From: Ephydatia muelleri
Taxonomy: Eukaryota > Porifera > Demospongiae > Spongillida > Spongillidae
Assembly (NCBI GenBank): GCA_013339895.1
Contig: JABACO010000024.1
Coordinates: 186,001 to 250,000, forward strand
DNA: 64,000 nt
Direction of reading: 5' to 3'
Shown: positions 46,390 through 59,795 of the stretch, piece by piece
How positions within the stretch are numbered: position 1 is the stretch's first letter
Layout of the letters: each line of letters opens with the position of its first letter
Program-made: the position numbers and the translations under genes
Notes under the pieces: model-generated
Databases searched by the model: none
What the model was told of the DNA's origin: nothing
The model's input: the letters and a program-made list of their open reading frames with translations, nothing else

Positions 46390-49300
46390 CAGTGGCGGTG
46401 TGGCCGGGGGGGGCAGGGGGGGCAATTGCCCCCCCAGTGGCCCTAAAAATAGGGGCGCCAAAACATAGTTTGGGCGCCAAAATGACGGCTGACGTTAGTG
46501 AAGTATGCATGGTGTCTCATAGTAGAGTTAGTCTGATTAAAGCGATTGGTATCGATATCACCAACTTAAAGCGATCTAATTATCCATTAATTTTTAAGAA
46601 ATTAAATAATTAAACGATCCTACCCAAACTATTTTCGTTTATTTGGATAACCCCAAAACAAACGTGGTAAGCAGAGGTCGATGATAGTTGTTGTAGTATT
46701 CATAACAGTTACAATTTGCAGACTTGCAGCAGCCTACTAAATATCAATTGAAGTGCCGGCTTTATGTCTCTGCAGACAAGAGGTAAGCGTAAAAAGTCTG
46801 GGGCAGAATATCGCAGATTAAAGTTGGCCAGAATTGATGAACAAGAAAAGCTTAGTTCGTTCATGGAAGATTTTTTAAAGAACTCGGCCCGAGTGCCGCA
46901 CGATGATATAGGTGAACCGATTGCTTCATACTCTGCTCCAGTAAATGTTACTGATCTTGACCTTGGTAGTCCAACCAGCAGTGGCGGTGTGGCCGGGGGG
47001 GCAGGGGGGGCAATTGCCCCCCCAGTGGCCCTAAAAATAGGGGCGCCAAAATATAGTTTGGGCGCCAAAATGACGGCTGACGTTAGTGAAGTATGCATGG
47101 TGTCTCATAGTAGAGTTAGTCTGATTAAAGCGATTGGTATCGATATCACCAACTTAAAGCGATCTAATTATCCATTAATTTTTAAGAAATTAAATAATTA
47201 AACGATCCTACCCAAACTATTTTCGTTTATTTGGATAACCCCAAAACAAACGTGGTAAGCAGAGGTCGATGATAGTTGTTGTAGTATTCATAACAGTTAC
47301 AATTTGCAGACTTGCAGCAGCCTACTAAATATCAATTGAAGTGCCGGCTTTATGTCTCTGCAGACAAGAGGTAAGCGTAAAAGTCTGGGGCAGAATATCG
47401 CAGATTAAAGTTGGCCAGAATTGATGAACAAGAAAAGCTTAGTTCGTTCATGGAAGATTTTTTAAAGAACTCGGCCCGAGTGCCGCACGATGATATAGGT
47501 GAACCGATTGCTTCATACTCAGCTCCAGTAAATGTTACTGATCTTGACCTTGGTAGTCCAACCAGTGAAGCAGGTCCGTCAGTGTTAATTATTCCGAACA
47601 TTGATGAAGAGCTGAAGGCGAGCGAATCAGAGATGCCTGTTATTGTTGACAAAGCGGATGATGAACAATTTAATCCTGAACGGTCTAACGGCACGCCTAC
47701 GTATAGTACTTCGATCAGCGATTGCAGCACAGCACCGCTAGCAGATCCCGTTTGTGTAAACCATCAAGTGTCACTAATGACAAGAAATTCAGAAGGCGTG
47801 ATTGATCACACAACTAAACAGTCTGAGAGGGATGATTGCAGCACAGCAATAACTACTGTAATGCTGGCAGATCCTTGTTCTCATTATGACCAGCAAGTAG
47901 ATGCAATGATAGACAAAACAACAGGTATGATAGACCCAGCTAGGCTGATAAACGTAACACTAAGTTCACAACTGAAGGAATATATCCTTAAGCTTGGACC
48001 ATGTCACCCGCTAGAAAGTATCCTTGTGTCACATAAATCAGGTCATAGATACTGCTCCAAGACACTGTTTCAACATCCGGATGGTACTAAGAGGCAATGG
48101 ATATCTTATTCAATGGAAAAAAGTGCCGTTTTTTGCATTCCATGTTTACTCTTTACTGATCCCGTTTTGAGAGGGGAGCACGTCCGATTTAATCAAGGCA
48201 ATGCTTTTACAAATGGCGGCTTTCATTCCTGGAAGAAGCAACATAGTTCTGTACTAAAGCATGAAGCTTCTAGTGCCCACAGAAATGCTATGATAGCTCA
48301 AGCCGTATTACAAAGGAGCAATCAATTCAGCACTGTTTGAATGAACAATCAAAAGCTGAATTGGAAAGGAAAAAAAACGAGGTTGCTAAAAATAGAACAA
48401 TACTAGCACGCATTGTGGATGCCATTATATTTCTGGGACAGCAGGGTTTACCCTTGAGAGGCCACAGAGAATCGTTGGTAGACGATTCTGTAAATACTGG
48501 AAATTTTATCGAATTGCTAAAATTAATTTCACATTACGACGTCCCATTGCTACTACATTTGAAGAAGATAAAAGATATTCAAAGTAGGATTGAGTCATGT
48601 GGCAAGCCGGGACATAAAGGACGAGGTTCTCATTTATCGTTTCTTAGCAATACAACGCAAAACAACTTGATACAAACCATTAGCCAGCTAGTAACGGATG
48701 ACATCGTGAAGGCTATTGAAGATTCAGCTGCATGGGCTCTCATAGCTGATACAACTCCTGACGTAGCTCATCACGAACAGATAAGCATTTGCGTTCGAAT
48801 AGTCTCCACAAATGGAAATATTTCTGAACACCTTCTGGCTTGCCGAAGGGCAATGAGTACAACAGCCGAAGATTTGTTTGGAGTGATATTTTCAACACTG
48901 CAATCTAAGAATGTGTCGTTTGAGAAGCTTATAGCTCAATCGTATGATGGGGCATCAACATGAGCGGATGCTATGGTGGCTTGCAAGCTCTTATTAAGGA
49001 CCAAATAAACCCTAACATCCTCTATATCCACTGCTATGCTCATACTCTAAACCTTGTGTTGGCAGATTCAGCAGCAATTGCAGTTGACGTAGTGACTCTA
49101 TTTGGTAATCTTGAAACGTTGTACGTCTTATTCAGTAGGTCTCATAAAGTCCATAACGTATTAGAATCGATACAGTTGTCGCATGGCCTTCCGATTCGCT
49201 CTCTTAAACGATTAAACACTGTTAGGTGGAATGCAAGGGAGATGTGTTTGCGGACATTTTTGGATCGGTATGAGAGCATCCTTGAGGCTTTAGACATCGT

Positions 49301-50586
49301 TCATACAGATACGTCATTTGACACAAAGCACAGATCCGAGGCAGCTGGGCTTTTAATCTCAATTCAGACCAAACAATTTCTTGCAACTGCTCTGTTGTTC
49401 AGTGAGATATTCGCCATAACTGGTCCACTGAGTCGCTACCTGCAAAGTATTGACAATGACCTTTCGAGAGCGATGAACATGATTGACGTCTCAATTGCGT
49501 CTCTTGAAAAAATGAGGAGTGGGTCATTTGACGTCATAAAAACTATGGATGACACTTTTAAACACATCCACTCTATCCAATGGCACACAACTAGAGCGCG
49601 TCGTCCTAAAGGAGCACCTGGAACTTCAGGGTCTCCAGAAACCCCTGAGTCAAAATGGAAACACGAAACGCTTTATGTTGTACTAGATTCTGTCTTAAGC
49701 TCCATGAGAAACAGGTTCGAAAAGAACAGGTCACTGTATGAAATGCTGTCTGTATTTTCACCTAACTGTTTTCCACGTCTCAGCGAAATGTACAACACTG
49801 TCTATGACTTAACACGTGCTGTGACTAGTTTTTGTGAAAAATACAACCTTGATTCCAAGAGGTGTGCAGAAGAACTTTTCTGTTTTGCAAGGGCCTACAG
49901 TAAATTTCACAGTTCAGAATTTGTATGCACACAAGCAGATGATCGGAGTTCTGATGAAGATGATATGGAACAAGACCATGATCAAAGGGATGCGGATGTA
50001 GACTACAATGACTTCATTGAGGTAAGTGATGAGCAGCGGGATGAACATTTAGAAACTAAGAAGAACGGCATTCATGGATCATCTTTTACTGGGGCATTGC
50101 ATATTCTGTGCAATGAAATGTACCATCTTAAAGATGCGTTTCCAGAGTTGTGTAAAGTGTATGCCATTATTTCTGCCATACCGATCAGTTCCTGTACCGC
50201 CGAGCGTAGCTTTTCTGCGCTAAAGCGTGTGAAAACACGATTGAGGTCCACGATGGTGCAGGAGAGGCTGGAAGGATTATTGCTCTTGTCAGTAGAACGC
50301 AAAATACTTCTAACACTGACGAAAGAATCAGTAATCGATTCATTTGCACGTTCATCCTCTCATCTCTCAAGTGCGTTATTGTAGTTCAATTGTATGTATA
50401 TCTGTATATGTACACCATTCTTTGTCATTTGCACGTAAAAATGACCGTGACAATTTCCGATAAATTACATGCGACGTGTGCACATATATACGTGCTGCTA
50501 ACATGCAGAAATTAAACTTTATAGAGGGGGGGGGCGCCTTTATATATATCTGCCCCCCCAGCGCCGGGTGCGCCACAACGCCACTG
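46390..50586 (+). mobile_element. hAT transposon, copy B
   Basis: It is flanked by CACAGAAC at 46382-46389 and 50587-50594, with the same ends and the same 589-bp 5' duplication (second left end at 46979). Length is 4197 bp against 4200 in copy A, accounted for by three single-base losses in the transposase frame. Confidence 0.93.
47352..50384 (+). pseudogene. hAT transposase, copy B with three 1-base frameshifts
   Basis: The frame equals 29306-32341 except for one base lost in each of three homopolymers: an A run near 47380 (AAAA for AAAAA), a T run near 48308 (TT for TTT) and an A run near 48957 (AA for AAA). All other sequence, including the D-D-E residues, is the same. Homopolymer shortening at three sites is typical of long-read error, so the gene is probably intact in the genome as in copy A. 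Confidence 0.88.
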
Positions 50587-50594
50587 CACAGAAC

Positions 50595-50922
50595 CAGTAG
50601 GAGCACTACATCTAGCACAGTTTCGCTGGTTGACATGTACACCATGCAGTGTACAACACGCAAGCCAGTGCAAGATTCCATAGTAGCCTCTTTTGGTAAT
50701 GGTGATGCCCCTCTTCGAATTGTAATATGCACAATTGCGTTTGGTTTGGGAATAGACTGTGTAGATATCTGTCAAGTCATCCCTTGGGGACCACCATCTG
50801 ATATATGGAGTCATATATTTAGGAATGTGGAAGAGCTGGACGTAACTGCAACGGATTTCTATTTGGAAAGGGGTGATTTTAGGTCACGCAATATCTGTAA
50901 AGACCAGCTATTACCTTTTTAA
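50595..50922 (+). pseudogene. RecQ-like helicase relic, second part, copy B
   Basis: Same as 32552-32879. Confidence 0.8.
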
Positions 50923-51408
50923 GGTCCGCATCCTCTGATCGATGAGTGTGCTTGCCAGTAAACAACACTCCAGTTGTTCCATCAAACTGACACAGGATGC
51001 CTTTCGCCACACCTAATGCTTTACTTGCTCTAGGTATAGCTGGAGGTGTTTTTTTGGCACTAAGGTGGCTGATCTCATCTTTCAGCAGCCTGTTTAGATG
51101 TTTGATATGCAGGTCTGTTGAAATAATATTGCCTTGTCCACCGCTACTATAAACAAAGCGGCCCCACGCCATCCGTTCTGCATACTGAGATGATGGATGA
51201 TCGAGCTTCATTACAACGTAACTTTGCAAAAATGGCTGCATACTTTCTTAGCTGCATGCAGAAGTTAGTGCAGTTGAATGGTCTTCACTAGACAAGATCA
51301 CTCTTGATAATCCTTGTAGGTCTTCAACTTCTGCCACTGCCATTGCAGCTGAAAGAATGTGAGCTGTTGTCATCAGTTCCATGAACTCTTCAAGGAATTG
51401 AAGTCTTT
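50879..51408 (-). pseudogene. DUF6589-family gene relic, copy B
   Basis: Same as 32836-33365, with the same tail-to-tail overlap with the RecQ relic. Confidence 0.58.
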
Positions 51409-52280
51409 ACGTCTTTAGTCTATACTCATGCGAGTGCTTAGTATGGCAACCGATGATCAGTAGCAAAGACTGTGTCTATGGCATTTGAATTATACAATAA
51501 TAGGTACAGAACATTTGATGTGATTGAGAGTTAAGATTTAAATCATTGCATCAGTATGGAGAAATGAGCGGTCACCAAAGTTGGAAAAGTTACATTTTTG
51601 TTTTATTTCTGAGGTTCAATCGCATGATTTATGTTGTACAAAGACTATATGATTTTTTAGTGAATTATCAGTGATCCGTTTTTCAAGAATAAAGGCTACT
51701 AATAATGTACAGCAAAATCCTATACTTGATGATTACTAACTAGTCCAAGATGATGTAACATAATGACTGTGACCACAAGCACTAATTACGTTTTCTTTGA
51801 GAATTTCTAGCACTTTTCCTTTCAGTGCAATGCCATAAAATATAAATCATTATGATTTTCAGATTTAATCTATCCAGTGATGCAATCAGGAAATTTTTTT
51901 CACTGAAAATGCATAGATGTCCTCTCGATGTATTGGAATTTCTGGATATGGTGAATGTTTAGTGCATGCAGTTTAATAAAGTATAGTGAGATGTGATGTT
52001 CTATATTTATTACACCCCCTACACATCCACCAAGAATGTATGGTGAATACAATGTTAATATAAAGTAGGATAGGTAGGGCAAGAATTAGAATTAAGAGCT
52101 ACATGCACGCTCATGTATGCACATGGCATGCTTATACAACATCCACAAACTCATACTTGCCAGCATATCACAAAAGCAATCAAAATCTTTTTCTCTTCCA
52201 TGCAGTTCAAAGCACCCATGCCACCAGATGAAATGTTGTGGTGGCTCTACATAGCATTTGTATTGTGTTACTGTTAAGGT
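51409..52280. other. No gene recognised (copy B of 33366-34235)
   Basis: AT-rich, near-identical to copy A. Confidence 0.45.
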
Positions 52281-52281
52281 T

Positions 52282-52587
52282 GCACATTCGCACACACTCA
52301 CATTCAGATACATTCATGCATTCACATATACACCCACATTACGTACAAACACATATACTGCCTCATATGTGTGAGTTATATATATGTACACACACATGCA
52401 CACATCCACACACATTCCCACTCCCATGATGTACACATATACACTCACGTGCATACACCCACATGATGTACACAAATACACACTCACGTGCATACACCCA
52501 CATGATGTGTACACTCACGTGCATGCACTCACATGCACATACTTTCACACATTACTTTCACACCCACATAATGTACACATACCGGAT
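52282..52587. repeat. CA-rich imperfect minisatellite, copy B
   Basis: Same as 34240-34545. Confidence 0.75.
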
Positions 52588-52603
52588 GTTCGCGAATGAA
52601 GGC

Positions 52604-55600
52604 TGTAAGTGTTCGTAAAATATATATTAATAATGATCAGGCGCATGCGCAAGTACAACCATGACAACACTAATAATACGTGTTATGCCACATCTCCCTT
52701 TCTTGCAAGGGTTGAGTTCCATCCAAATCGTTCAGGGGGACGGATCGCTGTCCCTGTCTGTGACCGTGTCATAATTCTATGAGGTTCCTGTGGTTGGTGA
52801 TCTTGCTCCTGTTCATAGGTATTGGGTTGTTGTGGTTTCTCCACTTGTTCGGGTTCCTGCTCCAAGGAGTCAGGTTGTTGTGGTTCCTCTGCACCTTGCC
52901 TAACAACATTAGGCACAACGTTGAGGTGGTGTCGATTGCGACGTGCTAAGCCACCCTGAGTTTCCACAATATATGACCGCGGAGCCCCTGCCTTTCCCAC
53001 CACTATACCAGGGGTTGGCTTACTCTTGTCTGTTGTGATCCACACCTCCGTCTGATCTGGAATATCTGGAAGTTGGTGGACTCTGTGATGCCTGTCATAA
53101 TTGGACTTTTGGTGGGATTTAAACTCTAAGTCTTGCTCCTGAAATCGAAGCAAATAAGGCCATTCTGGTTTCAGATGTTCAAGGGTTTGTGGAAGGTTAG
53201 TGATGGGCCCTGGTGCTCGAGACAGTGCATCTGCTGTGCCTGAGAGCTTCCCAGGCACGTGCTGAATAGTAAAATCGAAGCGTGCTAGCCTCAGCCGAAA
53301 TCGGAGAATACGTGGTGGTAACGTATCAAGGTGCTTTGATCCTAACAGTGGAACTAGCGGCTTGTGATCCGTTTCAATGTGGACTTTAAGTCCAACAATA
53401 TAACTGGCAAACTTGTCACACGCCCAGACAGTAGCCAGTGCTTCTTTCTCGATTTGTGCGTACCGTTTTTCAGTCTCTGACATCGACCGGGATGCATACG
53501 CCACAGGTTTCCATTCCCCATCACTTCTCTGTAGCAATACTGCCCCCAACCCATGCGATGACGCATCTGCCGAAAGTTTGGTTGGTGCATCTGGGGTATA
53601 GAAGGCAAGCACTGTTGGTTTGCAAAGCTCGGCTTTAACCTGAGCAAAGGCTTCTTCTTGAGCACAACCCCATTGCCAAGTGCGGTTTTTGCTCAAGAGT
53701 TCTCGAAGAGGCTGCGTTACCTGTGCTAAGTTAGGTGAAAACTTCCCCATTTGGTTTGCCATTCCCAGAAATCGTCTCAATTCCGTGATGTTACTGGGTG
53801 AGCTGAGACCTTCAATAGCTGACGTTTTCTCTGGATCTGCTTGGACGCCATGCTGGTCAATGACATGCCCGAGAAAGAGTAGTTTCCCTTTCTCAAACTC
53901 ACACTTTTCCCTATTTAGAGTTACTCCAGCATCACGGATTCTGTTTAATGCCGCTATGAGTCGAGCGTTATGTTCCTCTTTGTCCCTGCCAAACACTAAC
54001 ACATCGTCCATCTGACACAGGACCCCCTCAAGGCCTGCAAGGATTTTACTCATTCGCCTCTGGAAGTACTCAGGCGCACTGCAAATCCCGAACGGAAGTT
54101 TGTGAAGTAGTAACGACCAAATGGAGTGATGAATGTGGTCAGAAGCTTGGACCTCTCAGTCAAGGGTATTTGCCAAAATCCGGAATTTGCGTCGAGTTTG
54201 CTGAAGATTTTTGCTCCTGCCAACTGTGCTAAGGTTTCATCTACTTTTGGAAGAGGGTATACCTCCCGGCAAACATAACGATTTAGGGGTTGGTAGTCCA
54301 CACATATGCGGATTGCCCCACCCTTCTTGGGAGCGACCACCATTCCGGCACACCACGGAGTTGGCTCGTCGACTTTCGAGATGATTCCCAATGACTCCAT
54401 TCGCTCCAACTCCTGCTTGACCTTGAGACACAATGGTAAAGGAATGTTCCGGGAGGTAAACAAAGCATAGGGCTGTGCCTCTGGTTGCAACTGAATGTCA
54501 TAAGGGTCACCCATGCTCCCCAGCCCCTGGAATAGTGTAGGATATTTTTCCACAATAGTGTGAAGTGAAGCTTCCACCGTTTCCTCTAGCTTTGCCACCA
54601 ACTTCAGAGCGAGGATAGCTGGTAGTCCCAGCAGGTTGGTTCTCAGTCCGTTTACTACGTACACCTTCTGCCTGGTAGTTTTCCCTCGATAAAACAGCTC
54701 CCCTTCAAACTGACCGATTACCTTTAAAAGAGTGCGTGCAGGACCGTACAGCATCTTCTTGGGTCTGTCTAGTTTAAGCCCTTTCAAAGCTCTGAAAGCC
54801 GCATCCGAAATTGCTGTTACCTCAGCTCCAGTATCTATTTTGAACTCCAACGTTTGATTCGCCAGCTTTAACTTCACTCTCCAGGTTTCAGGACTGTTTT
54901 GTGTAAGTGTGTCTAAGAATGCACTGTCAAGGTTACTCTCATCCGGTTGTAACTCCGCCACTGTCTTTGATAGGCACTGTGAGCCATAGTGTCCTCTCCG
55001 CTTGCATTTATGACACACAGACTCCTTGGCAGGGCAAGTATACCAAGGATGCTGGCCTTTCCCGCATTTGACACACTGCTTAGGTGTTTGTTTTGGTTTT
55101 GCAGAAGAAACACCTGCTGGTTTTGTCTTGGTGCCTTGGCCCCTAAGGAAGTCCATTGAGCTGTTTTCCCCCTTGAAAGAAGAGCCGCTTTCTGCCTCCT
55201 TGAGCACCTGTTGTTGTGTGTGGACCGCCTCTCTCTGCCGGATCATGGTCTTTGCTTTCTCTAAAGTGAGATCCGGATTTAGTTGAAGTCTTTCTGAGAG
55301 GGCTAGATCCCTAATACCGACAACAAGACGGTCACGGATCATTTCAGAGGTAAGCTGCCCGTATGAACACCGCTCTGCCAAAGAATATAGCTCCGTGATG
55401 TACTGGTCGCCGGACTCACCTTCCAGCTGGTCACGTCTGTTGAAGCGCGCCCGCTCGAAGATGACATTGTGTCGAACATGGAAATACTCATCCAGTTTTT
55501 CCACTACTTTCTTGTAGCTTTTCCTCTCCTCGTCCGTGATACCCGTGGACACAAGAACCACTTCTGCCTCCTCGCCCATAGAATATAATAACATACTGAC

Positions 55601-55856
55601 TTGCTTTGAGTCGGATTGTGTGTCGAGGGACGAGGCGATACGGAACTGTTCGAACCGCCGTTTCCAGCGGGTCCAGTCGTCGGGGTTCTTGAAGTCGAAC
55701 GCTTCCGGAGGTTGCAACCGAATATCTGCCATGTCCAACCGTGGGTTTCAGAGAACCGCTGCCACCATGTAAGTGTTCGTAAAATATATATTAATAATGA
55801 TCAGGCGCATGCGCAAGTACAACCATGACAACACTAATAATACGTGTTATGCCACA
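52604..55856 (-). mobile_element. Small Ty3/Gypsy LTR element, copy B, nearly whole
   Basis: Two identical 89-bp LTRs (52604-52692, 55768-55856) are flanked by the 5-bp duplication AAGGC (52599-52603 and 55857-55861). Minus-strand parts in order: a TGGTGGCAGCGG primer-site candidate beside the 5' LTR, gag (about 55,100-55,738), CCHC knuckles (near 55,060 and 55,000), protease (IDTGAEVTAIS, near 54,830), RT (near 53,990-54,480; QMDDVLVFGR box), RNase H (LSADASSHGLGAVLL, near 53,560) and a C-terminal tail. At 3.25 kb it is shorter than autonomous relatives, so it is best called broken or non-autonomous, with about two breaks. Identical LTRs imply a young insertion. Confidence 0.93.
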
Positions 55857-55861
55857 AAGGC

Positions 55862-56306
55862 AAAGGTTTTAATTGGTACGGGACTAACTGTTGACCGGAT
55901 CGAGATTTTGAAACTAACATGGAACCGCTAGGCAAATGTTTGTCAACAAGTTTGTATTTTTATTAATTAAAAAAAAATTAACCTAGAATACGCAATTAAC
56001 CAGCGTGCTCTAGATCCCTTCTACGATTTCAATTCTGACCTAGAAAACATTTAATTTTCACCACGGAAAAGCTCGCAAAACTTCAGTTCGTTGCACCAAC
56101 GTATGCGCAATGCATACGCGACAAGAGGATGCCGTTCCCAGGCCGAGCTATGAGGTCATCCACGTGATGAATTGCAGTCGTTAGCCGATCGCTTCACGTG
56201 ATGTAACTGACGTACGTGCCTCTAGGCCCCAGACCTAATACTCCGGGCGTAGCTGCCCGCACGTGATGCAACCCACCTGGCAGTTAAATAATCATGCCAG
56301 CTTCAG
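55862..56306. other. No gene recognised (copy B of 37818-38268)
   Basis: Unique sequence between the Gypsy element and hAT element 2, differing from copy A by several small indels. Confidence 0.5.
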
Positions 56307-57978
56307 CAGTGGCGGATACAGGGGGGGGGGGGGGGGGGGGGGGGGGGTCGGTGGTGTCCGGACCCCCCCCCCCCCTCAGACCTGATGATGAATAAAATTA
56401 AGGATTAATACTTTAACTCATTAGCGAAACCAATTAACAACATCCCATGTGATATTCATTGTTCTAGAGAGCGTTATGGCAAGCCTGTTCACTCGGGCTC
56501 GGAAAGTATCTCGAATTACTTTTCAAAGAAAGCAAATGGTAATTTATGCGTACAGGAATCGCGCGCCTGTCATGACTTCACCCACCCGATCGCGTTATCT
56601 CATTACGTGATTCAGCTGCGTGAATGCATGAGGGCCCACATTCACACACCACTTAGACTACTCCTCCCCCCCGCAGTTCTATTAGAAATCGATCCAACCC
56701 CCCCCCCCCCCCCCCCCCATCCCCCGTCCCCCTCCCTTTCAGACTTACCTCGCTACGGGCCTGGAGTTTCTTTTTTATACTTCAGTTATTTATCTTTTTT
56801 GACACATGCAGATATGGGTAAGACGCAAGATGAGGATATTGTGCATGCCTATAACTTGATACACAGTGTCATCAGTGATATTGCAATTTTTAGAGAGAAC
56901 ATTGAAAATGATTTTCATGATTGGTTTATGGATGCTAGCAGAATTGGTAGTGAGTTAGGCATAGTACTTACAGTTCCACGTCTATCTGGAAGACAGCAAC
57001 ACAGGGCTAATGCAGGTCCAGAAAATCCAGATCCTAAAGTTTATTACAGAATTAATATTAATGTGGCAATTCCATTCTTGGATCACATGGAACAAGTACT
57101 AAACAATAGATTTCATAGTGACAGTATGGTTGGTAGTCACTTATTTTATCTAGTTCCAACATTAATAATTAATCACAGTGATTTACAAGATCTTGCAAAA
57201 TGTTTGTTGTTTTGGGAACGTGATTTACCTAGTGCTTCATCACTTCTATCTGAATTAAAACAGTGGCAACGTTTTTGGAAACTAAAATCTGAATCCCTTG
57301 ATAACATCATTCCTGCAGATCTGGCACATTGTATCCATGCAGCTGATGAAGATGTTTTCCCCAACATACGAGTACTATTAATTATTGCCTGCACTATACC
57401 TGTGTCTAGCTGTAAAGCAGAAAGGTCTTTTTCAGCATTGAGGCGTATTAAATCCTATTTACGAAATACAATGAGTTCTGAGCGTTTTGCTGGATTAGCA
57501 CTGATGCATTTGCATAGTGATGTTGATATTGATATTGATGAGGTGTGTGAAGCTTTTAACACAACAGAAAAATGTTTCAATCTTGTATTTTGTACCAATA
57601 AATGATTTTGTAGTAATTGTATAGATTCATTGTATGTTCATTCAGTGTCAAATGTGAAATGGCGATAAATACGTATTTTAATTCCACAGCTATCTGCCAT
57701 GATAGGAAAATAAGTCTGTTAAATAGGGATTACTCATTAATTTACGATACGCAGTTTATGAGTTGCGCTGAGAATAGTGTCCCCCAAACCGAACCACGCA
57801 CAGTATTCGCCGCCCTTTTCAAGTTTCTATAGAATGTCACCAATTATGTGCGGGATGACGATCCGTCAAAAGCTTCCGCGCTTCGCGCGGGAGGGGGCAC
57901 ATCCCCCTCCCGCACCCTCCCCCTTTTTAATTATTCATGTCGGACCCCCCCCTTCCAGAATTCCTGTATCCGCCCCTG
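56307..57978 (+). mobile_element. Second hAT element, internally shortened
   Basis: Left end CAGTGGCGGATACAGG and right end CCTGTATCCGCCCCTG are inverted repeats (one mismatch). The left end runs into 27 G, then TCGGTGGTGTCCGGA and a C run, an almost unclonable hairpin. The right end has a CGGGAGGGGG/CCCCCTCCCG hairpin near 57890. No clean 8-bp duplication is seen: the flanks share only TTCAG. Only the C-terminal part of a transposase is present. At 1.7 kb it is a deletion derivative. Confidence 0.8.
56814..57605 (+). pseudogene. hAT transposase C-terminal exon
   Basis: A 263-codon open stretch starts at MGKTQDEDIVHAYNLIHS, just after a TTTTGACACATGCAG acceptor-like sequence. It ends with the hAT dimerisation domain (IIACTIPVSSCKAERSFSAL then RRIKSYLRNTMSSERFAGL), which holds the catalytic Glu. 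Domain style (THAP12/52-kDa repressor-like) differs from the 28344 element. The N-terminal DNA-binding part and both catalytic aspartates are missing, so it cannot act alone. The open frame can be extended upstream to 56607, but that part is P-rich and derives from C runs. Confidence 0.75.
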
Positions 57979-58659
57979 TTCAGTACCCCCATTCACATTT
58001 GTTGATGTGCGACGCCGACGACTCTGTTCGAACCCCGCCGCACGCAGATGCCATGCATCGCAATATTATGCCCTTTTATGCTCGCTTTGTACGTAGCATT
58101 CGAGAAAAGGTGGTCACCATGGAGATTAACCTAATTACATGCGACCGATAAAATAACTAGCCACGCACGCGACATTCATACGACGAAAGCAACTAGCTAC
58201 ATGGGTGAGTTGATTAACTATGGCTGTAACAAAACGTTCCACACTTTTACATGTAATTTTCCCAGCTCAACCAACCTCATCCCTGATAGAATTATTTTCC
58301 ATCATGCTAGGCTGCAAACGCCAATCGTTTTTCCAATCATTGCACAGGTCTGTTCAGAGCTAGTTAACAAGAGACTATATACGACAAAGGAGTGAACCAC
58401 TAGTGCATGATCATCGTGCGCACACCGCATAGTCTTTACAGTCAATGATATAATATACATGTTAGTTTATCCTAGCTATACATTAACATTAGAAATGCAT
58501 GCTATTTGTATTGCTCATGTTTTTAGAATGAGAACTGCTGGTGATCGGAGGAATCGGCTTCAAATGTTCAAAAATGACACTGATGAGCATTACAAACTGC
58601 TAGGTCTCAAATAAGGAATTGGTTGGAGTATACATTAATATTGACCGGCAAATCTTAAC
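57979..58659. other. No gene recognised
   Basis: Unique sequence with short open frames of no known family. Confidence 0.4.
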
Positions 58660-58893
58660 ATGTAGGAAACAGTGGGGTTGGTTTCAAAGCTGCTGGTATC
58701 AACAGGTGATGCAAACTTAATAGCACTATCGAAGGCTTCCCTCAAGTTGCCAAACTGGCAAAAACAGTATATAGCTATACCAGCCTTGACATCACTTTTA
58801 GAAAGGGTTTTCTCCACAGCAAAAAATATACTCCAGAAGAAAATTATCAGAACGATGGCTAAATGCATTTACCCGAGGCATAATTCCAAGTAG
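58660..58893 (+). pseudogene. hAT (ZBED-like) transposase C-terminal fragment
   Basis: The frame encodes LPNWQKQYIAIPALTSLLER then VFSTAKNILQKKIIRTMAKC. This is the BED-type hAT dimerisation block (Y-x-x-I-P-A-T-S-x-x-S-E-R-V-F-S-x-A-G-x-I), with the SER of active copies changed to LER. Only ~70 residues remain and no ends are seen. It is an old fragment of a third hAT lineage in this window. Confidence 0.72.
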
Positions 58894-59387
58894 TCTTAAT
58901 TGCTTTATCTAATTTTGCCGCTGCATGTACATGTGTATACACCGTGTACCATGCAATAGATAATATACCTGCTGAATTTTAGTAAATTGCTCATGATATA
59001 TTCCGTCTTTAATTCCCGTTCACGTTTGTATCGCTATATGACAAACAAAATATCTCGCTAATGAAAAGCCATCTTCCATCTATATTTGTCTATGAAGAAC
59101 TGCAGTGCCAATCCTGATGACCTTTGTTCCAAAATCATGAACATAAGCAAGCATTTGCAGGTTTGCTTGCAAATACTACTTACATGAAAATGCATCATGA
59201 TCGTTTAAAAATAGGGCCCCATACAGTGTTCCCGGGTGTAAGTCGCACACAGTATTGCTTACTAACCCTGACGCTATCAAAGTGTATGAATAGGCACATA
59301 GGCACGATACACCATTATACTGAGTCGTCCTGCCGTGTGTGCCTCATATGTTAGTTATTACAGATTGAATTTAATTTTACTTACGGT

Positions 59388-59529
59388 GCAGGGATTGAGT
59401 CTTTCAATCATGCACCAGTTACTGACGTAACTTGCATGCCTAAACGAATTCATTATCTATCTGCAGGGATTGAGTTATTCAATCACCAGTTACTGACGTA
59501 ACTTGCCTAAACGAATTCATTATCTATCT
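59388..59529. repeat. Two-copy tandem repeat, 75 and 67 bp
   Basis: Units 59388-59462 and 59463-59529 both run from GCAGGGATTGAG to CATTATCTATCT and are almost identical apart from two 4-bp losses (CATG) in the second unit. Confidence 0.88.
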
Positions 59530-59654
59530 GATACCTACAAGATGAGAATTAATTTGGCAGTTTGGATGAGTTTGTTCTAATAACAAATTTATGTACATTT
59601 GCGGAATGAAAACATTCAACGTACGGTAACGTGCTGGCTCACACACCTTTATGC

Positions 59655-59795
59655 ATTTGTGAGGCATGTGGTGACATAGAGGATTGGCCCACTGTACGTG
59701 CATCATGTCCCCAAAGGATTGGTCCTCTAAGTGTGCAAGGTTACCATAGGATTGATCATTTGTATGTACATCATATCCTCATAGTCCTCTAGAGG
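59655..59795 (-). repeat. Diverged repeat units, inverse of 62440-62700
   Basis: On the minus strand GGACCAATCCTTTGGGGACA then TGATGCACGTACA repeats about three times, matching the units at 62440-62700. Confidence 0.6.

Larger units (their letters stand above)
39410..56347. repeat. Copy B of the 17-kb duplicated segment (start of right contig)
   Basis: It begins at the first base after the gap with AGCGGTACACGTACTTCC, exactly as at 21356, and ends at the G run 56321-56347. It is about 14 bases shorter than copy A outside the G run, mostly through 1-3-base indels. Confidence 0.93.
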
